A stretch of 64,000 nucleotides of DNA from Syngnathus acus (taxonomy: Eukaryota; Chordata; Actinopteri; Syngnathiformes; Syngnathidae): NCBI RefSeq assembly GCF_901709675.1, contig NC_051101.1:7026501-7090500 (forward strand), read 5' to 3'. The position numbers and the translations under genes are program-made. Shown piece after piece: positions 31,825 through 43,299 of the stretch (the stretch's first letter is position 1; each line of letters opens with the position of its first letter). The notes beneath the pieces were generated by a model that was given only the letters and a program-made list of their open reading frames with translations, did not search any database and had not been told where the DNA came from.

Positions 31825-31974
31825 ATACCACCAGAGAATAAAGAAAAGCCCACATACAATCCAGAAGGTCTGGCTGTCAACTAGCAGTTCCACAAAATCA
31901 GTCCACTTCAGCTTGTATAGTTCCACAAAAAGTTCCTCAGTCTGGATATCCACCTCCACACGCGCCGCAACGTG
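31825..31974 (-). CDS. Candidate non-AUG small membrane-protein ORF, unrecognised
   Basis: Fifty codons stay open on the minus strand between a TGA at 31977-31975 and the stop TAA at 31824-31822. The frame has no ATG. The best near-cognate start is GTG at the eighth codon (G at -3 and +4). The peptide has an acidic amphipathic N-half (DIQTEELFVELYKLKW) and a hydrophobic, Trp-rich C-terminus (TFWIVCGLFFILWWY) that could span or anchor in a membrane. It lies below a GC-richer block (31.95-32.34 kb) and upstream of an AATAAA at 31202-31197. I recognise no family. It could be chance, or an exon whose AUG lies in an upstream spliced exon. Confidence 0.2.
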
Positions 31975-33199
31975 TCAGGCGGCGGTGAACAAGGGAAGAA
32001 AAGCTGACAGTTTCGAATCCAGTTGGTGTTAAACGCCGAACGTTCCTCGTGTGAACATCAAAGGACGCTAGCGACCTGCCCGCCTATTGTGTTTCCAAAC
32101 GGTGAGACAATCCGATGTCAAGCAACTCGCTACAGGAAGACGTAATCACAATCGAGCACAATCCAAAAGTCCAGACTCGTCTTCAAGTCCACCAAATGCA
32201 GTGAAGTTCCTGAGTTTGCTGTCAAGATACCCTGGGTTGCCTTCTTGGCGCGCCTCTTTCCTCCGCTTCCGCTCCCCTTTTCCTTCACTCGCGTCCTCGC
32301 CTTCTTGTCGCTGTGCCCTTCTGGCTGTTGAATAAGTTTAAATCAATCGTTTTTGTTGTAATCCTTCTAGGTGGAAACCTTCACAAGGGCAATCTCGAGT
32401 CATGTTGCTTGCCCGTTTCCCAGTGTTTCTCCGTTACAGGGAATCTGTGCTCTCATCCATACTGCTCCCCACCCTGCGATTGGGGCTGTACCATTTTGCA
32501 CGGCGCGGAGGTGGCAGAAGGCGCTCTTTCGCAGCCCCGCGTATCACTCCTTTTATCGGCAACAGTGACGCAATTTAGTAAAGCTGACGTTAGCGATGAG
32601 TGTTCTAACTTCAGATAGTTCAACATTAAAAGTCTGCAGAATAATTTTCGTGAAGCGAAAATTAACATTGCTAATAAATTGGGAAAGCAGGACAACAACC
32701 CTCTCTTTGTTCTAAGTAGCCTCTTCCAGATAGACCTCTCTCCTCGTCCTGTCCATTTATAGTAACAACGGAGTATATTTACTGGAACTTTATATTCACA
32801 TATATAGACAACATTAACCCGTGCCACAATTTCAAGAATAATCTCCAGTATTAATACAAACACTTGCCACAAATACAATGGCATCTATCAAAAATTCCGC
32901 ATAAAAGTGATTACAATAAAGGGGAAATTGTCATATACATGCAAAAAAATACATTTACCACCGCTGTTCATGCTATTCCGAAATGAACACGCCATGTATT
33001 AAACACGTTCAAAGAAAGTACATTTACAACTGCTATTCCAATATGAACACATTGCATAAAATGTTCTGGAAAATGCCTGCAGGTTTGACCACTTTTAATA
33101 CATATGGTGCTGGTGCACAAATAAAACTTAATAAAACACATCTATGTGAAACTGCAACCAACAGTATTGGCGTCAACAAATAATACACAAAGCCGTTTT

Positions 33200-33600
33200 T
33201 ATTCAGTCTTCTAAACTGTTTCTACTTCTCTGTACTGGGGTGAGGGCGGCCTCTCCCTCACTCAGCACGCACCCTCCCACAGACTCTGTTGCTACCCGAC
33301 GCCATGGCAGCTGCAACTCCATTGGCGACGTAAAGTGTAGTCCCCGGGTCTGATTGGACACCGAGTCGATCTGTGGGAGGAGCACTTGGCTCGGTTTCCC
33401 AGTGTCTCTTCAAACGCCGCGATGCAGGAATGACGCGGAAATAGTTTGAGGATGTCAGGTAGAAGTGGAAAGAGGGAGGCTGGGGGTGGGCAAACTGTCG
33501 GGGAGCAGAGAGAAGAGCGGGGCAAAGGGCCTCCATGCGCGCATGCTCACTACAGCTGAGATGTGACTTCCCCTCACTCACCAGCCAAAGCTAAAAGTTG
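33200..33600 (-). promoter_or_regulatory. GC-rich block, possible alternative dyrk1b promoter/exon
   Basis: This block is richer in G+C and CpG than its surroundings. On the minus strand it holds a strong donor (TTGGCTG|GTGAGT, at 33581/33580). A non-coding alternative first exon of dyrk1b would fit. No transcription start can be placed. Confidence 0.25.
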
Positions 33601-33937
33601 TTCCTGTTGCTATCCGAGCATTCAGCTAAATCAGGCACAATGCTGCCTGGGAACAGCTCCGCACACAAACAGTGTCATAAACCAGCTGACAGCTCTCTGG
33701 CTTAAAGGGAAATTCACCCTCAAATACAGTTCACGCTGCAGGATAATAAATGTGTGTCAAATTCACTTGCCTTTTAATATCTTTCATCTTATACAGTATC
33801 TTCAAATGGAATGGTTTTCAATGAGAGAACCTTCTTTGATAATACTGTGCTAACCTTTCAATATTGTCCATGAAGCTGAAACAAGAAAATGACTAAGTAC
33901 ATTTTAGTCATTATTATCATTAGGTCATTAATGCCCT

Positions 33938-34055
33938 GCGATTGGCTGGCGACCAGTTCAGGGTGTACACCGAGCTAAAGAATGCTTGGATAGGCTCCAG
34001 CACGTCTGCAACCCTCGTGAGGAGAAGCGGTCCGGAAGATGAATGAATGAATTAG
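33938..34055 (-). repeat. Dispersed 'tatcccagctg' repeat, 3' part with GAATGA tail
   Basis: Read on the plus strand it has 'ccctgcgattggctggcgac', 'ataggctccagcacg' and 'gaggagaagcggt', and ends in 'gaatgaatga'. This is the inverted copy of the repeat at 57610-57952. Confidence 0.65.
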
Positions 34056-34861
34056 GTCATTCATAAGAACATGTCAATTGAAAGTATTTTATTTTTCTTG
34101 AGTTTATAGATGCACACTGGGATGTCAAAGTTCAACGCATACTTCCACAGCAGTTTAGCTGTATTTTTTTTCCCAACCAGCTCAAAAACTACCGTCCGAA
34201 TCACAGCACTCCCAAATGCTGACAGACAGCTGACCAGTCAAGGCTAAATAAAGCGCATGGCCTAATAACTTGCTATAATTACAGAGATCACATTTAAAGG
34301 CTCATTCTCATAAGAAACACAAACAACATTCACTGCCTATTTAAGATAAGATGGTAATCTCACACACAGATGTATCACTACAAGGGTTGTCTGCTTATGA
34401 AATACATAAAGCCCAGCTCAGAGTGATTGGCTCTGTCTGATCTGACTGGGAGCAAAGACACAAACAGACTTCCAAAATTCCACAACAGTTTATCAAGTGT
34501 TATAATTACTGTTTCTTTTATTAGACTATAGTATGTGACTTGCTAACCTTCTCACAAAAAATGCCTTTTCGGATGAATAGCTTTGTAGGTAATCACAAAT
34601 ACCTTCTTAACTTATGACATGTATCACTTTGCTATGCAGAACATTTTTTTTTTTTTTTTTGCAATAACATAACATTAGAAAAAAACCCACATTGAATCAC
34701 ACCTAATTTTTTGTAGATACAATAACTTCATTGAATAATATTGTATTCTCTCAGTCAAGTTGTTTTCACATGGGCTTGCCATTCCAAAACTACTACCAGA
34801 TAAGCAACAGGTGTCCACGTGTGGGATTGTTTTTTATCATGCCATGGCACAAACACATGGC

Positions 34862-34945
34862 TAATGGAGCTGGAGACTATCCCAGCTGAATTAGTGCAAA
34901 TGACGGGATACATACTCGACTGGTTGCCAGTCAATTGCATGGCAG
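34862..34945 (+). repeat. Dispersed 'tatcccagctg' repeat fragment
   Basis: Contains 'ctggagactatcccagctga' followed by 'gactggttgccagtcaattg', both positions conserved in the family. Confidence 0.5.
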
Positions 34946-35569
34946 ACAATAATGAAATAAAAACACTACTCATAATTAACAATAAGGATGCGTAACTATA
35001 AAATAATTTGTTTCGTAGCTTAAGTAGTATTTTAATTTTAAAAACTGCCAAATTAGGATGACAAATAGTCATTTATACCTAGAATGTAAAAAATATCATT
35101 TATTCGTTCAATTATTAGATAGTTAATATTTCAAATAAAGGATATGGGGGGGGGGGGGTTAAATAACATCTTTTAAAACTTGTTCTAGATAGATACTTTA
35201 TACCGGTACATTTCAGATAGAGATAATTACAGTTACTTCAAATGAAAATATCACATGGGCAGTAATGAATGATAATGTTTCTCTTGTTCGGTACCAATAA
35301 TTCAATAGTATCATAATCTTCCGATTTTATTTTTCAACAATTTACAGTTGTACAGAACACTGTGGTTATATGCTAATATAGAGGGTTTTATGTATGTGGG
35401 AAAAAATAGAATATATAAGACAATGCTCATGGCTTGAAAAAAAATAAATGCAATCTAAAAGTATACTTCTAGCATATTGAATTAAGGACAATGCAGTCAT
35501 AATGCTTGATTTGTACTGCTTCGTTGTTTTTTTTGGGGGGGGGGGTCTATTATAATACCAAATACACAA

Positions 35570-35602
<33 letters not shown>

Positions 35603-37857
35603 TGAAGAATGTATATTTTTCTTCCCTAAAAGATTGAGTGGCTTCCACTAAATTATGTTCATCTGTACTAACGGTCAGACAGCAGAGATTACAACAGTAC
35701 TGTGAGGAGGCAAGCAGACTCTGACACTCACGTGCCTTGCAGCAAATTTCCACCCGGCAACTATACGCTGTACCATGGCAACAGCTCTGCCATTGGTCCC
35801 CGGTGCGTTTTCAAATGACCAATGGGATGGCCAGCAGCGGGTGATGCTTGTTGCTAGGTAAACACGATGCAGAGGAAAGATAGAGGAGCGGAATTACCAT
35901 GCTGCTACTGCAGGGTGCTTTCAGAGCGGAGTGGAGGAGCACTTTACATGCGGATATATCATCCTCTTTCTCAGCACTTGGCGGTGCCAGAGAGACAAAA
36001 ACAAAACCAAGGAGGTATGACACAGGCATTGAGGAATCAAATATAGGACGAGTTAAAGGCCTCAGGGGTTTCCGCCTTGGATGCAAGAGTTTGGGGTGCT
36101 CTGCACCTATGCATGAACAATTAGCTAGTTAGTCATGATACTAATATGTAAAGCATACTTTACTCATTGATTAGGATGACCAGTTTCGAATAAAGCGAGA
36201 GAACAACATTTATTACATCACCAACCATGATACAGCTATTTCGCAGCAATATTATCTGCGCAAAGCTTTCTATGATTGTATATAATGTATAATGTAGAAG
36301 CTCTCTGACCAAAATTTTAATTTAATGCTAAAACTGAACTGAAATGCGATTCAGTTCACGTTTTAAAAAATGTCACCCCCCCAAAGAAACAACAAAAAAT
36401 AGGTCGTTATTTTGTAATGAATGTTAGAATTTATGTTACTATATTTAGTAACTTTTCCCAGAAAGTAGATGAATATTATGCTTCTCGAAGAAGCCAAATG
36501 AGTCGGCACAAATCTTTGTATAAAAAGGTGAATTCATCATATCAGTTCAAAAATACTAGAAGTTGACCGCTCACTAAATTTGGAAATCTTTTCATTCAAT
36601 ATATTTTTTGAATGCACATATGAATGTGTACTTGTATTTTCAACTTAATATTACATAATACTACGAGCACTAACTAACTTACTAACTTAATATTACTAGT
36701 AGGCTATAATGTTTCTTGTAACTGCATGGGAATGACATTCTGTAATCACATAACAGCCCATGGGGTGCAGCTCGCAACTCAAGTGCATTGGTTCCCGCAA
36801 AAAAATACAACTGCTGCAATTCGGCTTCTTTTTTTCGATGTTAATTCAAACACCAACAAGTTGCCAACTTGCGCAAGACATTTTGAAATACTAGAGGGAG
36901 CGCCACTTTAAAGGCCATGAAACTGTCCTTTTTACATGGTGGAACTTTTTATGAGAAAAGAAAATGGGCTACAGATGCAAGCTGTTGGGTAAAAATTAAG
37001 CTTGCCGAAGTAATTATCAAATTCATTTGCAGATAATGAAGCTATGCAGTAGAACCTTAAGTTACAGACATAATTTTTCCCACTCAAATGTATGGAAATG
37101 CAATTAATCTGTTGCAGCCCCAAAACTAAGTTATACTTACTTTTTTAACCAATGTGGTTATAATAAATAATACAATATATATATATATATATAAGTGAAA
37201 TCACATTATTATAAAGTATTAAAATACATAACTAAATATTGCCACTAACTTTCCTAATTGGGGAAAGGGAGAAAGAAGACTACAGCTTCTACATTGAAAA
37301 ATAATAACATGAGGAAATTCTGATTCATATTGCTGTTTTTTTTTTTTTATTATTGTCTGTTTTTTCTGCTGTATTTTCATTTGTGCTTTGTCAAACACTT
37401 AATTTTGTCTACAATGATGTTATCTATTAATTTATATTTTTCATTTGATTACTGCAGAGGCAATGGTGTCTTTATTTCTGGTGACCGATAAGTGAAGAGT
37501 GACTCACACGACCGTTGTTGTGATGCATTTTTGTACTTTGCTAGTGTAACTATAGATTGTTTCAAATTGGTTGAGTGGTTTGTAAAAACTGAGAAACCCT
37601 ACTACAGGTTCAAGCACCCTTACTGCCGTTGTGATGGTATCATGTCAACATGGATTTAAATACTGTATTTGATTCATATTTTTCCTTGTTGATTAATTCC
37701 ACCAAAAAACGGAGTGAGCCCGAAGGCAAAAGGAGGCTCAAACTAGCCATTCCTTGCAAAGACAACAAAATATATAATGAAGTGGTTTCAGGTCAGAATA
37801 ATTCATCAGAACAGCTTGTTGGGGAGCTGAACTGATAAACAATTCTGGACATTTAAA

Positions 37858-38215
37858 AACATCCGCCCACCCATTTTCAACGGAGGTTGCTGGAGCCTGT
37901 CCCAGCTGACATCGGGCAAAAGGCAGACTACACCCGAAACTGGTGGCCAGCCAGTTGCAGGGCATAGATAGAGACAAACAACCATTGGAACCGACATGCA
38001 CACTGCCACTGAGTGATAATTGATCCCAAGCTGCCCGCATACAAGTCAGGCAAGTTTACCCTACACGATCAGTGACTTCTTAGTGTTTTCAATTAACCTC
38101 AAATGTGAGAGGAGTTAACGATACCCAGCGATAACTGACACAAGCAAAAGAAGAACAAGCAGCGATTGGAACCCAAGAATATCAAAACTGTGAGGCATAC
38201 GAGCTAAGCACTATG
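37858..38215 (+). repeat. Dispersed 'tatcccagctg' repeat, longer diverged copy
   Basis: Begins 'acatccgcccacccattttc', continues 'ggagcctgtcccagctgaca' and 'tggccagccagttgcagggc', and ends with 'gaggcatacgagctaagcac' and 'ctgccatcc', the 3' landmarks of the family. Confidence 0.55.
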
Positions 38216-38688
38216 ACTACATGCTGCCATCCATACAACCAAAATAAATAGTGCATCCAGCCAACTGGAAATACTGCTTTGGCCTAACTCACTAAACTAA
38301 ATTACCAAAATATTTGTTTTACAATGTTATGTATCACAGGTAAATGAGAACGGTGTACAATAAAGGACAATAATACCAGATCATTTGAATCATTTATATT
38401 TTAAAATGATCAATTTAAAAAAAATCTCCCTCATTTGACATTGGCTAACGCAACAATGTGGGAAAAATGTTCTGACATGGATGGGTCATATAAAGAGTCT
38501 CAATGCCAACAGACAACTGGCCTCAGATATTGATGTAACACATACAGATGAATTACGAATTGAAAAAGTTATCAACAACTAACAATCTATTGATCTTGAC
38601 ATCTTACTGCCTTACAGACTAGTTTTAGTCTTATAGCCGCGGTGCACAGAGTGAGAGTGCGTGTGAGAAAGTGAGTTTGAGAGAGAGC

Positions 38689-38714
38689 GACAGACAGACA
38701 GACAGACAGACAGA
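38689..38714 (+). repeat. (GACA)n microsatellite
   Basis: Uninterrupted tetranucleotide tandem repeat. Confidence 0.85.
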
Positions 38715-39439
38715 CTTGCCTGTTGCCTGGCAAGAAACTTGTTCAGCGGGAGACCCACAAATAGAGTCCCAGTAAGGACAGGTGGAGGGGCTCCATGAAA
38801 CATCCCACTTGCCCAAATTACCACCACAGAAAGACAGATTGACAGATTTGCAGTGAGTCAAAGGAAGTCATGCAAGATGAGAAGCTGACCCCACTTAAAA
38901 AAAGCATCACGTGACAAAGTAGTTGACGAGTTGACTGTTTATGTGGTTTACTTTATCTTGAGACTCATACACTGACACCACAGTGTTTGTACTACACCTG
39001 ATGAGTTCTTTATAGTAAATTCAACAACTATAGTCACTGGACAGTCTTGCCTGTACCAGTATGGAAATAAAATGAATACTCAAATTACATTGAGTAAAGA
39101 AATAAATACAATTTGCCATATGTAACAATTTTACTCGTTACCTAAAACAAATTAAAAGAAATAAAAAGGAAACAAATATTGGAAGGGTTCTCCCCAAGCA
39201 ACACCTGTTGAATGCTATAAAATTGTAGCAGGAGTAGGGCTGAATGTATTACTATGTTTTTTTAAAGTTCGTGCTCTAAAGTATAATGATTGGTAAAATA
39301 TGTGCAGGTTTTTATACTTTAGGTCAAAGTTAATTTTAAAAAATTAAAGACGTTTTTGAAATCCGCATCAAAAATATAGTTTGGACACTTGAAGCCATTC
39401 CTGATTAAAATTTGCTGTTGACCAGTGTTATGAATCAGT

Positions 39440-39670
39440 TCTCAGTTCATTCTTTAACTCGTCAGTAAATTGGCAAAAAGGTTGATCATCATTTTCCAAA
39501 GTAAAAGCAGATGTGCCCAAATATCTTATTTTGAAAAAACACAAAGACAATCAGTCTGCTGTCATGGAGGACTACTAAGATCTGAGAATATTTACTGTTG
39601 AGAGGTTCAAATTCCAAAGATTTGGACAATTTTCAATTAAATGAGGTCTTCAAACGATCAAATAATTGTG
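39440..39670 (+). repeat. Repeat copy homologous to 54010-54310
   Basis: Shares 'caaagtaaaagcaga', a 'gactac' block and 'gatttggacaatt' in the same order and similar spacing with a segment in sacm1l intron 13. The two are therefore copies of one dispersed family. Confidence 0.55.
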
Positions 39671-40589
39671 CTTTTGTTATGATACTCCATAAACAGTGCA
39701 CAGTTATGTGCAGTTAATGAATAAGCTATTGAAATAGACATTTGCGCCTTCTTGTGATCAGATGGGTGACTGGCTTTTTTTTTTTTTTGAACTCGTGATC
39801 TGTACCAAAAAAATCCTGATCATGTAAAGTTACATTTCATAGGAATCATAGTATAATTTTCATAGTGCACAGTTTTGGGGTCTATTTTAAAATACACAAG
39901 AATTGTTAATGCACAAAACATTTCTAGCTAAAACTTTTTTTTTTTTTATATATATATATAGTTTTTAAAGTTTTTTAATAATACCTCTTCCAGTACTTTT
40001 GCTAACTTAAAAAGTGGATGGCTCTAATCTAAATGTGCTCTGTCCTGAGTTGTTTAACACATCTAGATGTGAATACCATTAAACAAAAATACCCAATGAA
40101 GGCTTAGGTCAGAAACTCACCGCCCGCGACAGCAATTTCATATATACCAATGAATGAAATAGTGATGCTTGTATCGCACTGCTCACCAGAGAGTTTCGGA
40201 CGCCGGAGGGTGACAACAGCAAGCCCGGCCAAGGAGTAAATAAGACGGAAGTCTCCATTCAGTATGACCTCGCTCATAAGTGAACGCACCTGTCAAGCAA
40301 TAAGTGCGACTTGCAAAAATGTTCACCCCCAAACTTCACTGTTTCATCTGTTGGCACATGGAATCATATTTATGGTTAAGCATTGTTGTAAAACTACTTT
40401 ACTTACTATATTTTAGCTGCTATGTGGTTACATTTTTTATAATTTTATGGCAGAACAATTGCCTCAATTGAATGCTACCTGTTGTAATGGGAAAAGCAAC
40501 GGAGGCCAGGCTCGGCAAAGCTAGTCTAGGGGATGAGGTGTCAGGCCTTTCTGGAGCCTATAATGGAAACACGGCTAAAATGTCTTATG

Positions 40590-41065
40590 GTCGATTGAAA
40601 CCAAGGTAGAACTTGTTGGTTGTAATTCCAAAAGTTCGTTTGAGAAAACAACACTGGTCATTCCTAAAAGAACACCACACCTACAGTGAGTGAAGCATGG
40701 TGGGGGCAACATTGTGATTGAGGAATGCTTTTTTTTTTGCCTTGAGGACTTGGTCAAGGTGGAGGAAATTAAAAATGGCACACATCCAATTCAACAAAAC
40801 AATGGCTTCACCAGGAAAAAAAAAAAAGTTTTAGGTTGGAATGGCTCTGCCAAAGTTCAGACCTGAACCTGATCAAACATCCCAGGGGTGCTTTGAAGAG
40901 GCCTGTGCATCGGAGATGCCCTCGCAATTTGACAGATTTGGGGCATTTTTGCAAAGAGGAGTGGCAAATATTGCCACATGTGCCACACTGATAGTCTCCT
41001 ACCCCCAAAATACTGGTTTAATAGAAGCTAAAGGTGTTGCAACCAAGTTTAAGCAGAGTTGAGCA
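40590..41065 (+). pseudogene. Broken Tc1-like transposase fragment
   Basis: Phrases of the Tc1 transposase gene remain in order: a segment reading as KNNT, then 'gtgaagcatggtgggggcaa' (VKHGGGS block, here carrying an inserted 'tgag'), then 'ttcagacctgaacctgatca' (SPDLNPI block) and 'tttgcaaagaggagtggcaa' (FCKEEW). Frameshifts and an A-run break it throughout, so it is inactive. Terminal repeats were not located. Confidence 0.65.
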
Positions 41066-43216
41066 TACCGTCAGACTGCCATTATTTCCTTTTGCGTTCC
41101 TAAATCAGATTCACAATGCATATGCTCTGAACGCCCTTTGAGGTGAGGTTGTTTTGACACACGTGAACAAGTGTAATTGAATGTTGTATCATTTGATAAT
41201 AGCACAAAGTGAATCCTGCATTCAGGTAATTTTTCAAATTTGAATTTTTACTTATCACAGACACACTGTTTAGCTGTGTGAAAAATGAAAGCGAGCATGA
41301 CAATCAAACAACAGTGAACTGCTATGGTCTTCTGTAGTTGCTTTGTCTCATTTTATTTGAGAGCAGAAAAAAAGCCAACTAAAAAACTGATGACTGCACC
41401 AAAGTTGTGTGACACATAACATTAAAATGAGGCACAAATATGACACACCACTTTCCCATTATGTGTTTATCATTACAGAGTTGGATGATTTATTATTCTT
41501 GGTGGCTAGGTTTTTTTTAACTATGGGGAAAATAATCATAGAGGGTACAAAAATGTCCCAATAATGTCCTTAATAAAATACTATGGCAACAGTCTGTCCC
41601 TGGAACAAATCAGGTTGATTTAATTGATGACCGCATTTGACCAAAAAGGTTGCACTGTACAGTGCCATTCATATCAGGACTCAAGTTACATTATAATTTG
41701 TGATCAAAAGACAAACTTTGCGTGGTAAACTCAAACTGACGTGCAATATTACAGCAGAGTGTGGCACAAACACAACCCCAATCCTGTCTACATACAGAAG
41801 AGGCACTCAGATGTGAAATTTTCTGCCCAAAATTTCAGATTTTTAACTGAACATATCGGTTTGTGCTCCGATGACTCTAGACTTTTGAAGGAATCACATC
41901 TTCGGATGCAATTCAGGAAGTTCATATCCCAACCCAAACAAATATGGACAATTAGAAAAAGCTGTTGCTTCTCAGCTTCCTGAGAAGCGTCAATGTGATC
42001 TGTAAGCAAGGCACCAGACCTCGTGAACTTAACTCAGTCACTCCTGACATCTCTCCCTTCTGTAACACGTAGTGTATTTCTTCATGTAGTGTAATGCATG
42101 CAACTTGGAAATACACTGCATGTAGATCAGTGTGAAAAGTGAATCCCTCACTCCCCATGATAATAAACATGGGTGCAATAAAATGAATCGGGATGAGCTA
42201 GGCAAGACTGGTCAAAAAAGAAATTGGGTTAGTTGAGAATACGCAAATGAATATGTATTGCTGCATCTTGCAATGGCCAGGAAAAAAAAATGTGCTAAGA
42301 AATCTCAGTGAGCATCAGGAATAACCAATACAAGCAATCTTCCAACAAGTACAAGGAGTAACCATCTCCCGGCTCTACTCCAGGGCAGGGTAGGGGCTGG
42401 AGCTGATGCGGTTGCTAGGCTAGCGACTAGCATTAGCTGCCATGGCAGATGTAATGCTGCGGATCTACAGAGGACAGCCGGGGAGCCGTGTGGCTCATAC
42501 GTGACACATCAACCGGCGTAAAAAAAAATAAAAAATAATATTGTATGCCATTTAAGCATCAGTGTTAGTCGTATTAAGGCGACAAAATGCACAATTCCAC
42601 ATCTCTGCCTCCGATTTGTTCTGCCGGCAACCTCTTCCACGTCTGGTGTCGTGCGCTACAACTTGAGGCAGGTCGCTGTATCACTATTACTGAAACTTGC
42701 CTGGACACACACACGCATACAGACACGCACACGCACGGGCGGTTCAATCAGAGTATTTACGACTATAAGCACTTGCTCAGACCACTCACCAGTAGGTTAG
42801 CCATTAGAAAGTCTTACAATTAACGGCATGGAGGCGGTGTTAATAAAGCTAATCTTAGAGGACTCCGCATGACGTGAAATCTGGGTGACAGTCATTCATC
42901 ATATTACGCGTCTCTGGTTCCGTGGTTATGCGAGACTGTCAAGTCCGGGTAGTTAACCAGTTATATAGTCCGAAGCAATCTGTTGTATCGCAGCCAGCCC
43001 ATTTTCCGCTGAACGTGACCCTTCTGATGAGCGGTGACAGAGATGACAAGAGGCCGGCTGACAGAGACCACTAACGTTATGCTACCGATTGCTGATAAGA
43101 CCCCACATTGATCGTCAAGCCCCGTGCACAAAGATTCACACGCGATTAAGAACCTATCAACCCAAGTTTCATGCAGGTGTATGATCAAAAGAAAGAGGAG
43201 ACCGGCGACTGCTTAC

Positions 43217-43290
43217 CTCAGGCGGTGTGTCGAACCAAGTTCCGCGTAGCAGCCATCTTCGGAACCCCACTCTCCCTCCGTCCACAAGAG
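43217..43290 (-). other. dyrk1b: Probable dyrk1b 5' non-coding exon 1 and promoter
   Basis: On the minus strand a GC-rich exon ends with a strong donor (CCTGAG|GTAAGC) at 43217/43216. It contains 'gaagatggctgct' (AAGATGGC, a YY1-type start element) and a 12-codon upstream ORF (43256-43218) whose TGA ends one base before the donor. It is the only strong donor in promoter-like sequence between the coding exons and fbl. The link to the exon at 21367 is inferred, and the 5' end is not visible. Confidence 0.45.
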
Positions 43291-43299
43291 CAGAGTCCC

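Larger units (their letters stand above)
21368..43216 (-). other. dyrk1b: Probable dyrk1b first intron, about 22 kb, transposon-rich
   Basis: The first dyrk1b coding exon opens at 21367 with a clean acceptor, and the best upstream donor with promoter-like surroundings is at 43217/43216. The intervening DNA contains hAT, Tc1 and SINE-like remnants, microsatellites and A-tracts, each listed separately. I recognise no conserved protein exon in it. Stretches at 29.8-31.1, 34.1-34.8, 35.1-37.8 and 41.1-42.9 kb show nothing beyond AT-rich sequence and simple repeats. GC-richer blocks at 31.9-32.6 and 33.2-33.7 kb could be alternative promoters. Confidence 0.55.
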
